64,000 nt of DNA, taken from Clostridiales bacterium. GTDB taxonomy: Bacteria > Bacillota > Clostridia > Oscillospirales > Oscillospiraceae. A model generated the notes under the pieces. The model was not told where the DNA came from. It was given only the letters and a program-made list of their open reading frames with translations, and did not search any database. Positions within the stretch are counted from its first letter, which is position 1; every line of letters begins with the position of its first letter. This document shows positions 1 through 8,965 of this stretch, piece by piece. The stretch covers positions 27,975 to 91,974 of the forward strand of contig SFIY01000005.1 in NCBI GenBank assembly GCA_004555205.1, in the 5' to 3' direction. Position numbers and translations under genes: made by a program.

Positions 1-137
1 GGGCCCAAGCTCCGCCCGCCTAAAAAATAGGACTCCGCGTCCTTGTTGGCGCGGCGCGCAAAAATCACGCCGATCACCACCACCGCCGCCATGTATAGCG
101 CCATGGCCAACAGGTGTTGTATGTTTTCCGTATTCAT
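1..137 (-). CDS. Sodium/solute symporter (SSS family), N-terminal part, runs off the window
   Basis: Only the first 45 residues are present. A hydrophobic first helix is followed by a cytoplasmic-side stretch ARRANKDAESYFLGGRSLGP. The pattern SYFLGGR after helix 1 is the hallmark start of the sodium:solute symporter family (PutP/PanF-like secondary transporters in the cytoplasmic membrane). The ATG at 137 has a GAGGAG ribosome binding site. The gene is divergent from the LysR regulator at 258, so that regulator is its likely controller (inference). The substrate cannot be told from this fragment. Confidence 0.75.
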   Translation of the reverse strand, partial: MNTENIQHLLAMALYMAAVVVIGVIFARRANKDAESYFLGGRSLG

Positions 138-152
138 CAATTTTCTCCTCTC

Positions 153-181
153 TTGACAATTGACACATGAAGATTTATAAT
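153..181 (+). promoter_or_regulatory. Sigma-A type promoter for the LysR gene
   Basis: TTGACA (153-158), a 17-base spacer and TATAAT (176-181) match the consensus exactly, about 75 bases upstream of the LysR start. An 11-base direct repeat GTATCATATCA follows at 182-192 and 212-222. It lies at or just after the transcription start and could be a regulator site. Confidence 0.7.
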
Positions 182-257
182 GTATCATATCAATAATTTG
201 AATGTATGGGCGTATCATATCACCGTGCAGAGGAAAAAGCAAGGGGCGGTCAGTTAA

Positions 258-1148
258 ATGGATGTTAAGAAATACGAGGTCTTTGTAAAGATTGTGGAGA
301 AATCCTCCCTGACCAAGGCGGCGGAGGCGATGGGGCTGACCCAGTCCGGCGTGAGTCATATCGTTGCCGCCATGGAATCGGAGCTTGGCGTTGCCCTGCT
401 GCGCCGCAGCCGGACCGGCGCGGTGCTTACACCGGAGGGCGAACGGCTCATGCCGCATATCCGCGCCATTGTGACGCAGGAAACGCAGCTTCGCCATGCA
501 GCGGAGGCGCTGCGTTCCCAGGTGGCGGGAAAGCTGCGGGTGGGCACCTTCACCAGCGTGGCGACCCACTGGCTTCCCGCCATGATGATGGAATTTCAGC
601 GCCTGCATCCGTCGGTGGAATTCACGCTGTTCAACGGCGATTACCATGATGTGGTACGCTGGCTGGAGGACGGCAGCGTGGACCTGGCGTTTACCGCCGT
701 ACCGGCGCCGGCGGACTGCCGCTGCATCCCGCTGTACCGCGATCCGCTTCTGGCGGTACTGCCCCGGGGGCACCGCCTGTGCCGTGTCCCGGTCTGTCCG
801 GCGGAGGAGCTTGCGAAGGAGCCGATGATCGGCCTGCCGGATAACTCCGACCACGATATACGGCGCGCCCTCGCCGCCGTCGGCAGCAAGCCGGACATCT
901 GTCTGCGCACGAAGGACGACTATGCCGTTATCGCCATGGTGCGGCAGGGGCTGGGCGTGAGTATCATGCCGTCGCTGCTCCTGCACGGCAACAATGACGG
1001 CGTGGAGCTGCGGCCGCTGGACCCGCCGGCAAGCCGCACCATTGAGCTGGCCCTGCCGGCCGGCGATATCCGTCCCGGTGCGGCGGCCTTTGCCGAGTTT
1101 GCGGCCGCCTGGGTGCGCGACAACGAAAAGAAGGCGTTCTCTCCCTGA
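258..1148 (+). CDS. LysR-family transcriptional regulator
   Basis: 296 aa, the usual LysR length. Residues 1-60 form the winged helix-turn-helix (LTKAAEAMGLTQSGVSHIVA is the recognition region), followed by a linker helix and a two-lobed effector-binding domain from about residue 90. The ATG follows an AAGGGGCGG ribosome binding site. It is divergent from the symporter fragment at 1-137 with 120 bases between the starts. That is the classic layout for a LysR protein controlling its neighbour and itself (inference). The effector is unknown. Confidence 0.92.
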   Translation: MDVKKYEVFVKIVEKSSLTKAAEAMGLTQSGVSHIVAAMESELGVALLRRSRTGAVLTPEGERLMPHIRAIVTQETQLRHAAEALRSQVAGKLRVGTFTSVATHWLPAMMMEFQRLHPSVEFTLFNGDYHDVVRWLEDGSVDLAFTAVPAPADCRCIPLYRDPLLAVLPRGHRLCRVPVCPAEELAKEPMIGLPDNSDHDIRRALAAVGSKPDICLRTKDDYAVIAMVRQGLGVSIMPSLLLHGNNDGVELRPLDPPASRTIELALPAGDIRPGAAAFAEFAAAWVRDNEKKAFSP

Positions 1149-1157
1149 TCGCAGCAA

Positions 1158-1197
1158 AAAAATAAGAGGTACGCACGGTGCGTACCTCTTATTTTCA
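1158..1197. terminator. Bidirectional terminator between convergent genes
   Basis: A near-perfect 16-bp inverted repeat (1161-1176 with 1178-1193) has A/T runs on both sides. It lies between the LysR gene and the leftward membrane protein gene and can serve both. Confidence 0.8.
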
Positions 1198-1204
1198 TTT
1201 TCGC

Positions 1205-2944
1205 TCAGGTTTTCGGCACAAGTGAGACGGCATAGGTGTCAAGGATCGTCTCCTCACCTGCCATATACTGTACCCTGACGGTATCGCCAACGCTCAGCAG
1301 CGCCGCGCTGCGCTGATCGGCAGAGGAAACGGCATAGTACACATCCCCCTGTTCCAGACGCAGATAGTACCAGGTGTTGCCCTCGATAACGGCACTGCGA
1401 ATTTCAGCGATCACGCCGGTGACCTCCTGCTGATCGGAGGGCTGTACCTCCGTGTCCTCCTGGGAGATCAGGTTGTTCCGCGCCAGCATCACGCGGTAGT
1501 TGCTCTCACACTCGGCAACCGTATTGCCGGTGGCCACGATCTGGTACTGGCTGACATTGACCATCGCATACATCTTCACCAGACCTGCGGCATCCTTCAG
1601 CGCCATGAAATAGGTGGGCTGGTCGGAAATGTTCAGCAGCAGCGGGAAGGTGGCCTCATACTTCATCTGCTGCACCTGACCCTGGGCACTGTCCATGGCG
1701 GAATATTCCTCCGCACCGGCCACAGAGTAAAAATGGGTTTCCTTGGTGCGCTGGTTGGACAGAATGAAGCCGATGTTGGATTCATCACTGACCACCGAGG
1801 TGATGCCGGTATACATATACACATCGTCACCGATGGCAATATAGTTGTAGCCGTCCGTGGTCACCGTCACATCGCGCTGACCGAACAGGGAATTGATGAA
1901 GCCGTTCACATAAGTGCCGTGGTAGTCATATTGCTGGATAATCAGGTTGGCGGTATACACATGGTCCACCCACTGGGGCACATCGTCCACCTCGTAGTAG
2001 GTGCACTCGCCGCTGACGGCATCCACCAGCACGGCGCCGATAATGTCCGTACCGCCGAACAGACCGATGGTGCGGCTGATACGCGGGCACACCCAGTAGG
2101 GATTGCCCTGCTCATCGATCTCAAAAGCAGGCTCATCAAAAAGGTAGGTGGGATAGTGGAAACGCAGATAGCGGTAGAGATTGCGTCCGAAATGCTCCGC
2201 CGTGGTGTAGCGAATACCGTCCTCCAAACGGTGGACTTCCACATTCTGGGTCACCATGTCGATGACCAGATAGGCGGGCAGGCCGTCGGCACGGTTATTA
2301 AGCCACTTGATGATGTCGCCGTAGCGCAGGGGCGTCACACGGACGGGACGGCCCTTAAAATTGATCTGGGTGTAGTCGTCGGCCACTTCAAACTGAGATA
2401 CCATGTCTGCCAGCTCGCCCAGCTTGCGGTTGCCCAGCTTCTTGGCGCTGGCGCTGTCCAGCATGGGGATCTGGTCAAAGCTGATCTCCTCCACTTCGGC
2501 GGCAAAGTCGCCCTCTTCCACCGCCAGCAGGTCACGGTAATCCGCAGCGCGGAATACCTCCCACGAAATAATGGAGCCCACCAAGGCCACAGCCAGCAGG
2601 CCTACCGTCAGGAAAAAAGGCACCTTGCACTGCTTTTTCACAAATTTGAAATAGCCCTTGGCACCTGTCCCCTGAAAGCCGGAGGTAATCACGGCGCACA
2701 CACAGTACACCACGGCCAGCAGCACAAAAAAGGTGTAAAACTCCGCCGTTTTGAGGTTGATGGCCGGCAGTACCACATAATAGTAGACGGCGGCAAACAG
2801 CAGCGTCACCGCCAGATTGATGGCCGTGCGTGCCGCAGGCGTGCCGATGGGCTTGCGTTCCTTCTTGGGGCGGTTCGTTTTGCGTGCAAAGGGATTTTGC
2901 CCCGCAAAGCCCTCAAAATTGGGGTCATTCCAATTAACGTTCAT
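1205..2944 (-). CDS. Conserved membrane protein of unknown function
   Basis: 579 aa, not recognised. A short cytoplasmic basic tail (RKTNRPKKERK, residues 21-31) precedes three probable membrane helices at about 40-62, 69-88 and 108-128. A soluble region of about 450 residues with many aromatic residues and beta-rich composition follows, probably exposed outside the membrane. No catalytic motif is visible. Start ATG at 2944 has an AAGGAG site. The gene stands alone between terminators. Its strong codon bias and intact long frame say it is real; the function is open. Confidence 0.8.
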   Translation of the reverse strand: MNVNWNDPNFEGFAGQNPFARKTNRPKKERKPIGTPAARTAINLAVTLLFAAVYYYVVLPAINLKTAEFYTFFVLLAVVYCVCAVITSGFQGTGAKGYFKFVKKQCKVPFFLTVGLLAVALVGSIISWEVFRAADYRDLLAVEEGDFAAEVEEISFDQIPMLDSASAKKLGNRKLGELADMVSQFEVADDYTQINFKGRPVRVTPLRYGDIIKWLNNRADGLPAYLVIDMVTQNVEVHRLEDGIRYTTAEHFGRNLYRYLRFHYPTYLFDEPAFEIDEQGNPYWVCPRISRTIGLFGGTDIIGAVLVDAVSGECTYYEVDDVPQWVDHVYTANLIIQQYDYHGTYVNGFINSLFGQRDVTVTTDGYNYIAIGDDVYMYTGITSVVSDESNIGFILSNQRTKETHFYSVAGAEEYSAMDSAQGQVQQMKYEATFPLLLNISDQPTYFMALKDAAGLVKMYAMVNVSQYQIVATGNTVAECESNYRVMLARNNLISQEDTEVQPSDQQEVTGVIAEIRSAVIEGNTWYYLRLEQGDVYYAVSSADQRSAALLSVGDTVRVQYMAGEETILDTYAVSLVPKT

Positions 2945-3019
2945 AGATGACTCCTTTCCGATTCAAAATAATAGCTGTTGCTATCGTATCATAGTTTGCG
3001 CCATGGCTCAACCTTTTTT

Positions 3020-3058
3020 TCAAAATACAGCCGCCGTAGGTAGCGGCGGCTGTATTTT
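3020..3058 (-). terminator. Terminator of the ctsR-mcsA-clpC operon
   Basis: A GC-rich stem (ACAGCCGCC paired with GGCGGCTGT) lies directly after the clpC stop. A run of T follows on the minus strand less strongly than A/T flanks on both sides. Confidence 0.65.
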
Positions 3059-3059
3059 T

Positions 3060-5510
3060 TTACTTTTCAATGACCACCTTGCCGTCCTTCAAGCGCACAT
3101 GGGCGGTATCGCCGCTGAGCAGCTTGCCCTCCAGCATCAGCTCGGCCACGGCGTCCTCCACCGTGTTCTGGATGGCACGGCGCAGGGGTCTGGCACCGTA
3201 CTGGGCATCGAATCCGGTCTTGGCCAGTGCCGCCACGGCGTCATCGTCGGCCTGCAGCGTAATGCCCTGCTGGGCCATACGCCCGCCGGTCACTTCCAGC
3301 ATACGCCGTGCGATCTTGCGGATGTCCTCCTCATCCAACTGACGGAACACGATGGTCTCGTCAATACGGTTAAGGAACTCCGGACGGAAGGTGCGCTTGA
3401 GCTCCGCCATGACCGCTTCGCGGATGCGGGCAAAGCGCTTGGCCTCGTCATTCTCCTGCTCGCCGCCATCAAAGCCCAGTCGTGCCGTGTCGGCGGCGGT
3501 AATGTTCTTGGCGCCCACATTGGAGGTCATCACGATGACCGTGTTCTTGAAATCCACCCGCCGGCCCTGGGAATCGGTCACAATGCCGTCCTCCAGAATC
3601 TGCAGCAGGATGTTCCACACATCCTCATGGGCCTTTTCTATCTCGTCGAACAGCACCACGCTGTAGGGCTTGCGGCGCACCTTCTCGGTGAGCTGGCCGC
3701 CCTCTTCGTGGCCCACATAGCCCGGAGGAGAGCCGATCAGGCGGGATACGGTGTGCTTTTCCATGTACTCCGACATATCAATGCGGATCATGGCATTCTC
3801 GTCACCGAACATGGCCTCTGCCAGCGTTTTGCACAGCTCCGTCTTGCCCACACCGGTGGGGCCCAGGAACAGGAACGAGCCGATGGGCCGCTTGGGGTCT
3901 TTCAGACCCACACGGCCGCGGCGAATGGCCTTTGCCACGGCAGTAACGGCTTCATCCTGGCCTACCACGCGCTCATGCAGCGTGTCTTCCAGGCGCAGCA
4001 GGCGCTGTCCCTCATCTTCCGTCAGCCGCGTCACGGGGATACCCGTCCAGCCTGCCACCACGGCGGCAATATCGTCGGCAGTCACACTGCCGCGATTCTG
4101 CTGCATCTGGCGGTGCCACTTGTCCCGCTCGATCTCCACCTGCTCGGTGTAGTTCTTCTCAATATCGCGCAGCTGCGCGGCCTTTTCAAAGTCCTGTGCG
4201 GCAATGGCCTCCGCCTTTTCACGGTGCAGCGCGGCGATCTTCTCCTCAAGGGACTTCAAATCGGGCGAGGCGGATTCCGCCTTCATGCGCACCTGGCTTG
4301 CCGCCTCGTCCATCAGGTCAATGGCCTTATCAGGCAGGAACCGGTCGTTGATATAGCGGCTTGAGAGCATGACCGCCGCTTCGATGGCCTCATCGGTAAT
4401 GGTCAGCTTGTGATGGGCCTCGTACTTATCGCGCAGGCCCTTCAAAATCTCCACGGATGTCTCTGCGGTAGGCTCGCCCACCGTCACCGGCTGGAAACGG
4501 CGCTCCAGTGCGGCATCCTTTTCGATGTATTTGCGGTATTCGTCCAGCGTGGTGGCGCCGATCACGCGGATTTCGCCACGGCCCAGGGCAGGCTTGATGA
4601 TATTGGCGGCATCCACCGCGCCCTCTGCGCTGCCTGCACCCACGATGGTGTGCAGCTCGTCGATGAACAAGATCACATTGCCGGCCTGCTTGACCTCCGC
4701 CAGCGTGTTTTTGATGCGCTCTTCAAATTCACCGCGGTACTTGGTGCCTGCCACCATGCCCGAAAGGTCAAGGGACAGGATCTTCTTATCCAGCAGCTCC
4801 TCCGGCACATCGGCTGACACAATACGCTGCGCCAGACCCTCGGCGATGGCGGTCTTGCCCACGCCAGGCTCACCGATCAGTACGGGATTGTTCTTCGTGC
4901 GGCGGGAGAGGATCTGAATCACACGCTGTACCTCCTGCTCGCGGCCGATCACCGGGTCCAGCTTGCCCTCACGGGCCGCCTCGTTCAGGTCGCGGGTAAA
5001 TTCGGACAGCGTCTTGCCCTTCTTGCCCTCCTCCTTATTGGGTGTGGCCGCACCGCTGGTGACGGTGCGCGGCGATTCGTTGAGCTTCTTCACCACGCTT
5101 GCATACATCTTGCGCGGGTCCACGCCTACGGTACGCAGAACGCGCAGCGCCATGTTGTTGCCCTCCCGCAAAATACCCATCAGGAGATGCTCCGTGCCGA
5201 TGTATGTGCAGTTTGTGCGGATGGATTCCGAAACGGCCAGCTCCACAATGCTCTTGGCCCGGGGCGTCAGACCCTGGGAAGGCGCTGCACCGGCAAGTCC
5301 GGTGCCTACCGTGCGCTGCAAAATGGAGCAGATCATCTCGTCCGTCAGGCCGTATTCCGTCATCACGCGGTGGGCAATGCCCTCTTCCTCACGCATCAAC
5401 CCCAGCAGCAAATGCTCGCTGCCCACATAGCCGTGACCCATTTCCTCGGCGGCTTCCTGCGCCAGACGCAGGGCTTCCTCCGCCCGGGGGGTAAACTTAT
5501 TTTCACGCAT
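3060..5510 (-). CDS. clpC: ATP-dependent Clp protease ATP-binding subunit ClpC
   Basis: About 816 aa, a normal ClpC length. In order: Clp_N double repeat (residues about 1-140), first AAA+ module with Walker A GEPGVGKTA, a middle region containing a UVR motif, second AAA+ module with GPTGVGKTE, and a LGF tripeptide that docks on ClpP. It unfolds substrates and feeds them to ClpP in the cytoplasm. The AAGGAG site at the 5' end is only 2 bases from the ATG at 5516 but 8 from the ATG at 5510 (MRENKF), so I take 5510. It is the last gene of ctsR-mcsA-clpC; mcsB is absent. Repression by CtsR is expected. Confidence 0.96.
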   Translation of the reverse strand: MRENKFTPRAEEALRLAQEAAEEMGHGYVGSEHLLLGLMREEEGIAHRVMTEYGLTDEMICSILQRTVGTGLAGAAPSQGLTPRAKSIVELAVSESIRTNCTYIGTEHLLMGILREGNNMALRVLRTVGVDPRKMYASVVKKLNESPRTVTSGAATPNKEEGKKGKTLSEFTRDLNEAAREGKLDPVIGREQEVQRVIQILSRRTKNNPVLIGEPGVGKTAIAEGLAQRIVSADVPEELLDKKILSLDLSGMVAGTKYRGEFEERIKNTLAEVKQAGNVILFIDELHTIVGAGSAEGAVDAANIIKPALGRGEIRVIGATTLDEYRKYIEKDAALERRFQPVTVGEPTAETSVEILKGLRDKYEAHHKLTITDEAIEAAVMLSSRYINDRFLPDKAIDLMDEAASQVRMKAESASPDLKSLEEKIAALHREKAEAIAAQDFEKAAQLRDIEKNYTEQVEIERDKWHRQMQQNRGSVTADDIAAVVAGWTGIPVTRLTEDEGQRLLRLEDTLHERVVGQDEAVTAVAKAIRRGRVGLKDPKRPIGSFLFLGPTGVGKTELCKTLAEAMFGDENAMIRIDMSEYMEKHTVSRLIGSPPGYVGHEEGGQLTEKVRRKPYSVVLFDEIEKAHEDVWNILLQILEDGIVTDSQGRRVDFKNTVIVMTSNVGAKNITAADTARLGFDGGEQENDEAKRFARIREAVMAELKRTFRPEFLNRIDETIVFRQLDEEDIRKIARRMLEVTGGRMAQQGITLQADDDAVAALAKTGFDAQYGARPLRRAIQNTVEDAVAELMLEGKLLSGDTAHVRLKDGKVVIEK

Positions 5511-5526
5511 ATTCATCGCTCCTTTC

Positions 5527-5952
5527 TTACTGCTGCAAGGCACGGATCGCATCGCGCAGGCGTGCCGCTTCCTCAAAGTTTTCCTCTTCGATGGCGTTCT
5601 TCAGCTGCGCCTGCAAAGCGTTGCGCTCGCGCTGGCTCTTCCATTTTTCCTGTTCCTCATTTTCCACCAAATCCTTCTCCCGCACCGCCACAGGGGCCTT
5701 CTCGTCCTCGCTCAGCGGCTCGGGGAACTCCGTCAGCAGCCTTGCGTTCATCGGCTCAAACAGCGGTTCAAACAGACGGAAGGGACGGGTGAAAAAGTCG
5801 TCATCGAACAGGCTGCGGGGACGCAGCCGCTCGGTATAGCCCAGCTTGCCGGCACAGTCCGCGCACAAATGCTGCTCGGTGATTTTTCCGTTGATATTGC
5901 TCTTAAAATAGAAAGTTGCTTCGTTCTTTCCACAGCGTTCACATTTCATCAT
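5527..5952 (-). CDS. mcsA: McsA-like zinc-finger protein with UVR motif
   Basis: 141 aa. Two CxxC pairs (C4/C7 and C30/C33, counted from the second Met) form the N-terminal zinc site. The C-terminal LKNAIEEENFEEAARLRDAI is a UVR motif that mediates contact with ClpC. In Bacillus McsA activates the arginine kinase McsB and modulates CtsR; here there is no mcsB between this gene and clpC, so it probably acts directly as a ClpC adaptor or CtsR partner (inference). A GGAGG site precedes the ATG. Confidence 0.9.
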   Translation of the reverse strand: MMKCERCGKNEATFYFKSNINGKITEQHLCADCAGKLGYTERLRPRSLFDDDFFTRPFRLFEPLFEPMNARLLTEFPEPLSEDEKAPVAVREKDLVENEEQEKWKSQRERNALQAQLKNAIEEENFEEAARLRDAIRALQQ

Positions 5953-5973
5953 GATTTCCTCCTTATCAAAAAT

Positions 5974-6423
5974 TCAAACCTGTTGTATCAAAACTTGCTT
6001 CAAAAGGTCGGCCCGTACCGTATTGCGCGCTTCCTGCGGCACGGCACGCAGCGTTTTGTCGTCCATGGACACCAACAAGGCCCGCCCTACGGCAAGGTCA
6101 AGCGCCTCGGACTCCACCAGGTTGGTAATCATGGCCCTTGCACTGGCCATGTCCAGCGTTTCGCCCACGGAGTTGATCACATGCATCAGCAGTGTCTGCC
6201 GATCCACACGCACCCGTGTGATACGGATGTAGCCGTTTCCGCCCCGCCGGCTCTCCACGATATAGCCCCTCTCGGGGGAAAATCGGGTGGACATGACATA
6301 GTTGATCTGGCTGGGCACACAGTTAAAGCGCTGTGCCAGGTCGCTGCGCTGCAATTCCAGTACGCCGCCCATCTCCTCCAGCTCCTGCTGAATGAACCCG
6401 GCGATCACATCAGATATACCCAT
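5974..6423 (-). CDS. ctsR: CtsR class III heat-shock repressor
   Basis: 149 aa. The N-terminal winged HTH (SDVIAGFIQQELEE... LAQRFNCVPSQINYVMSTRF) and the glycine-rich wing (ESRRGGNGYIRI) are signature CtsR sequence. It represses clp genes and is inactivated by heat. It heads the operon ctsR-mcsA-clpC. Two heptad-repeat operators flank its own promoter at 6449-6528, giving autoregulation. Confidence 0.96.
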   Translation of the reverse strand: MGISDVIAGFIQQELEEMGGVLELQRSDLAQRFNCVPSQINYVMSTRFSPERGYIVESRRGGNGYIRITRVRVDRQTLLMHVINSVGETLDMASARAMITNLVESEALDLAVGRALLVSMDDKTLRAVPQEARNTVRADLLKQVLIQQV

Positions 6424-6442
6424 CTTTTCATTCCTCCCGTCT

Positions 6443-6528
6443 TTTGACTTTGTCTTTCTTTGACCTTTGATGGTAGTATAGCACGGTGACAGGGAAAGTC
6501 AAGGGGTATTTTTTGACTTTCTTTGACT
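6443..6528 (-). promoter_or_regulatory. ctsR promoter with two CtsR operators
   Basis: On the minus strand TTGACT (6497-6502), a 16-base spacer and an extended TGC-TATACT (-10 at 6475-6480). Upstream is a perfect CtsR box, AGTCAAA-GAA-AGTCAAA (6512-6528). Downstream is GGTCAAA-GAA-AGACAAA (6449-6465), with an additional overlapping heptad at 6443-6449. The known consensus is a direct repeat of (A/G)GTCAAA spaced by 3. Confidence 0.9.
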
Positions 6529-6554
6529 ATTTTGCAAACAAATTGTGAATAAAG

Positions 6555-6584
6555 GAAAACAGAGCCGCCTTTTGGCGGCCCTGT
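6555..6584 (-). terminator. Terminator after mtnA
   Basis: Minus strand stem ACAGGGCCGCC / GGCGGCTCTGT with loop AAAA, then TTTTCC, 7 bases after the mtnA stop. Confidence 0.75.
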
Positions 6585-6590
6585 CTGCTG

Positions 6591-7658
6591 TTATATCACC
6601 ATTTCATAGGGGCCCAGATCGCTTTGGGCCAGATAGCGCTTCAGATCGTAGGGGGAATAGATGCCCAGATCCGTCACCACGCCGGAGATCAGGCCGGGCG
6701 GTGTCAGGTCGAAGGCGGGATAGTAGCCCTTTACCCCGTCGGCGGCGGTTTTCACGCCCATAGCCTGCAGCGTAAAGTTGGGATCGCGCCACTCGATGCG
6801 GACACTGTCCTTGGTGGGGTGCCCTGCGTCGGGCACGCCGGTGATGAACACCGGAATACCCATGTACTTGGCGGCGATGGCGATCTGGAAGGTGCCCACC
6901 TTGTTGGCCACATAGCCGTCGCAGCAGATGGCGTCAGCCGCGCAGGTGAATACGTCCACTTTTTCCTGCTGCATCACATAGGCGGGCATATTATCGGTAA
7001 TCACCGTCACATCAAAACCCATGTCACGGCAGACGGTGGCGGTAAGCCGTGCGCCCTGAAAGTAGGGGCGCGTTTCCGGGCAGAACAGGCGGATGTTCTT
7101 GCCGCGCTCACGACATTCTTTGAGCATTTGTCCCACGATGGTTTCGGCAAAGCACTGGGTCATGACCGTACCGTTGTCGGGGAACATATCCACCAGATAC
7201 TTGGCGATCTGCCCCACCTTGTTATAGCGGCGGTTGTTGGCGGCCACGGTGTAATCGCGGATAGCCATCGCAATGTCGCCTTCCCCTGCCGCCAGGGCAG
7301 CTTTGGCCGCCTCCAGACAGCCGCCGGTGATGAGCTGCATCCGGCTGACGGTGGTGGGGCGGGCATGAGAGATGGTGTATGCCGCCCGTTCCAGATAGGC
7401 GATCTGCTCCGCCGCCGTTTTTTCACGGCACTCATAGGCGGCCAGCGCCATACCCATCGCCGCCGCCGTAAAGGGGCCTGTGGACTGGGTCACCATGTCC
7501 GTCAGCGCCTGCGCCACCTCGCCGTGGGTCTTGCAGGCAACAAATTCCACCTTACGGGGATAGACGCGCCTGTCAAGGATGCGTACTTCCCCTGCGTCAT
7601 ACCACGCCACATTTTCATATTGCAGCATAAAGGCCAAGCCCTTGTCAGCCCGTTCCAT
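6591..7658 (-). CDS. mtnA: S-methyl-5-thioribose-1-phosphate isomerase
   Basis: 355 aa from the ATG at 7658, placed 7 bases after a GAGGGG site; an upstream ATG at 7673 overlaps the previous stop and has no site. The eIF2B-alpha-like fold is evident from TTVSRMQLITGG, FCPETRPYFQGARLT and CAADAICCDGYVANKVGT, with the catalytic Cys and Asp regions of MtnA. It converts methylthioribose-1-phosphate to methylthioribulose-1-phosphate. It is the last gene of punA-mtaD-mtnA, which delivers its substrate. Confidence 0.9.
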   Translation of the reverse strand: MERADKGLAFMLQYENVAWYDAGEVRILDRRVYPRKVEFVACKTHGEVAQALTDMVTQSTGPFTAAAMGMALAAYECREKTAAEQIAYLERAAYTISHARPTTVSRMQLITGGCLEAAKAALAAGEGDIAMAIRDYTVAANNRRYNKVGQIAKYLVDMFPDNGTVMTQCFAETIVGQMLKECRERGKNIRLFCPETRPYFQGARLTATVCRDMGFDVTVITDNMPAYVMQQEKVDVFTCAADAICCDGYVANKVGTFQIAIAAKYMGIPVFITGVPDAGHPTKDSVRIEWRDPNFTLQAMGVKTAADGVKGYYPAFDLTPPGLISGVVTDLGIYSPYDLKRYLAQSDLGPYEMVI

Positions 7659-7669
7659 ATCGTTTCCCC

Positions 7670-8962
7670 TCATTGATACAGTCTCTTTACAACCGCTTTG
7701 GCTTCCGCCATGATCTTCTCGCGGTCCAGCGTCAGATATGCGCCGTTTTCATACAGAATCCTGCCGTCCACCATGGTCAGGCACACATCGCTGCCCTGCA
7801 CGGCGTAGGTAACCAGACCTGCCGCATCCAAACAGGGGTACAGATGGGGTTTATCCATGTCAATGGCGATAATATCCGCCTTTTTGCCTGCTTCCAGCAC
7901 CCCCGTGTCGTCCCGGCCCTGTGTCAGCGCACCGTTCCGGGTCGCCATTTGAAGCATCACGGCGGCAGGCAGGAGCGTAGCGTCGCAGCGATGGCCGTTA
8001 TGAATCACGGAGGCCAGATGCAGCTCCTCCATCATGTTCAGATTGTTGTTGCTGGCTGTGCCATCCGTGCCCAGGGCCACGCGGATGCCCCGGGCCACCA
8101 TATCGGGAACAGGCGCGAAGCCGCTGCCCAGCTTCATGTTGCTGGAGGGATTGTGGACGGCTGTCACGCCCTTTTCCGCCATCAGCGCCATGTCACCCTC
8201 ACTGACCCACACGCAGTGTGCCGCCGCGCAGGGCACATCGAATACGCCCATCTTGTTGAACCATTCCGCCGGTGTCAGACCGCCGCGCCGCGCCTTGCAC
8301 TCCTCATGCTCGGCGGCGGTTTCACTCATGTGAATGTGCATACGCAGGTGGTTATCCTTGGCAAAACCTGCCACACCCCGGGCCACATCCTCGCTGAGAC
8401 AGGTATATTCACCGTGCAGGCAGGCGTCTACGCGGATACGGCCGCCGCCCTTTCCGTGCCAGTTCCTGTGCAGCCGTTCCATCTTGCGCGCATACTCGTT
8501 GTTGTCATAGCGGTCCGACGCATCAAAGGCCTGCACATGCTGACAGATATTGGCCTTCATCCCGCTGCGGCAAACGGTGTCCGCCAGCAGGTCGGAGCTG
8601 AAATACATATCGGAAAAGCCGGTGGTGCCGCAGGCAAGCATCTCCAGCATGGCAAGCTCGGCGCCCACGGCAATGTCCGCCTCCGTCATTTTTGCCTCCA
8701 CAGGAAAGATCTCGTCAAACAGCCATTTCTGCAGCGGCAGGTCGGTACCCACGCCGCGCAAAAGCGTCATGGAGGCATGGGTATGGCAGTTTACCAGACC
8801 CGGCAGCAGCAGCTTGCCGCTCATGTCCTTCTCACTGTCAAATTCACCTGCCGGACGCTTCGTGCCGACGGACTCGATCGTGTCGCCGTTAACGGCGATA
8901 AAGCCGCTGTCAATCACGCCCGCAGGCGCATAGATCATGGCATTTTTCAAAAGAAGACGCAT
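7670..8962 (-). CDS. mtaD: 5-methylthioadenosine/S-adenosylhomocysteine deaminase
   Basis: 430 aa amidohydrolase of the MtaD/SsnA/TrzN group. Metal ligands are visible as HTHASM near residue 60, HIHMSET in the middle, HC in AAHCVWV and the catalytic LGTDGTASNNN. It deaminates methylthioadenosine or S-adenosylhomocysteine to the inosine derivative, in the cytoplasm. Three bases separate it from punA upstream, and its stop precedes the mtnA start, so the three are translated from one message. Confidence 0.88.
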   Translation of the reverse strand: MRLLLKNAMIYAPAGVIDSGFIAVNGDTIESVGTKRPAGEFDSEKDMSGKLLLPGLVNCHTHASMTLLRGVGTDLPLQKWLFDEIFPVEAKMTEADIAVGAELAMLEMLACGTTGFSDMYFSSDLLADTVCRSGMKANICQHVQAFDASDRYDNNEYARKMERLHRNWHGKGGGRIRVDACLHGEYTCLSEDVARGVAGFAKDNHLRMHIHMSETAAEHEECKARRGGLTPAEWFNKMGVFDVPCAAAHCVWVSEGDMALMAEKGVTAVHNPSSNMKLGSGFAPVPDMVARGIRVALGTDGTASNNNLNMMEELHLASVIHNGHRCDATLLPAAVMLQMATRNGALTQGRDDTGVLEAGKKADIIAIDMDKPHLYPCLDAAGLVTYAVQGSDVCLTMVDGRILYENGAYLTLDREKIMAEAKAVVKRLYQ

Positions 8963-8965
8963 CGT

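Noticed and set aside
1733..4364. Long plus-strand ORFs (405 and 515 aa) opposite the membrane protein and clpC
   Set aside because: Antisense to well-supported genes, His/Gln-rich translation typical of reversed GC-rich coding DNA, no ribosome sites or family likeness.
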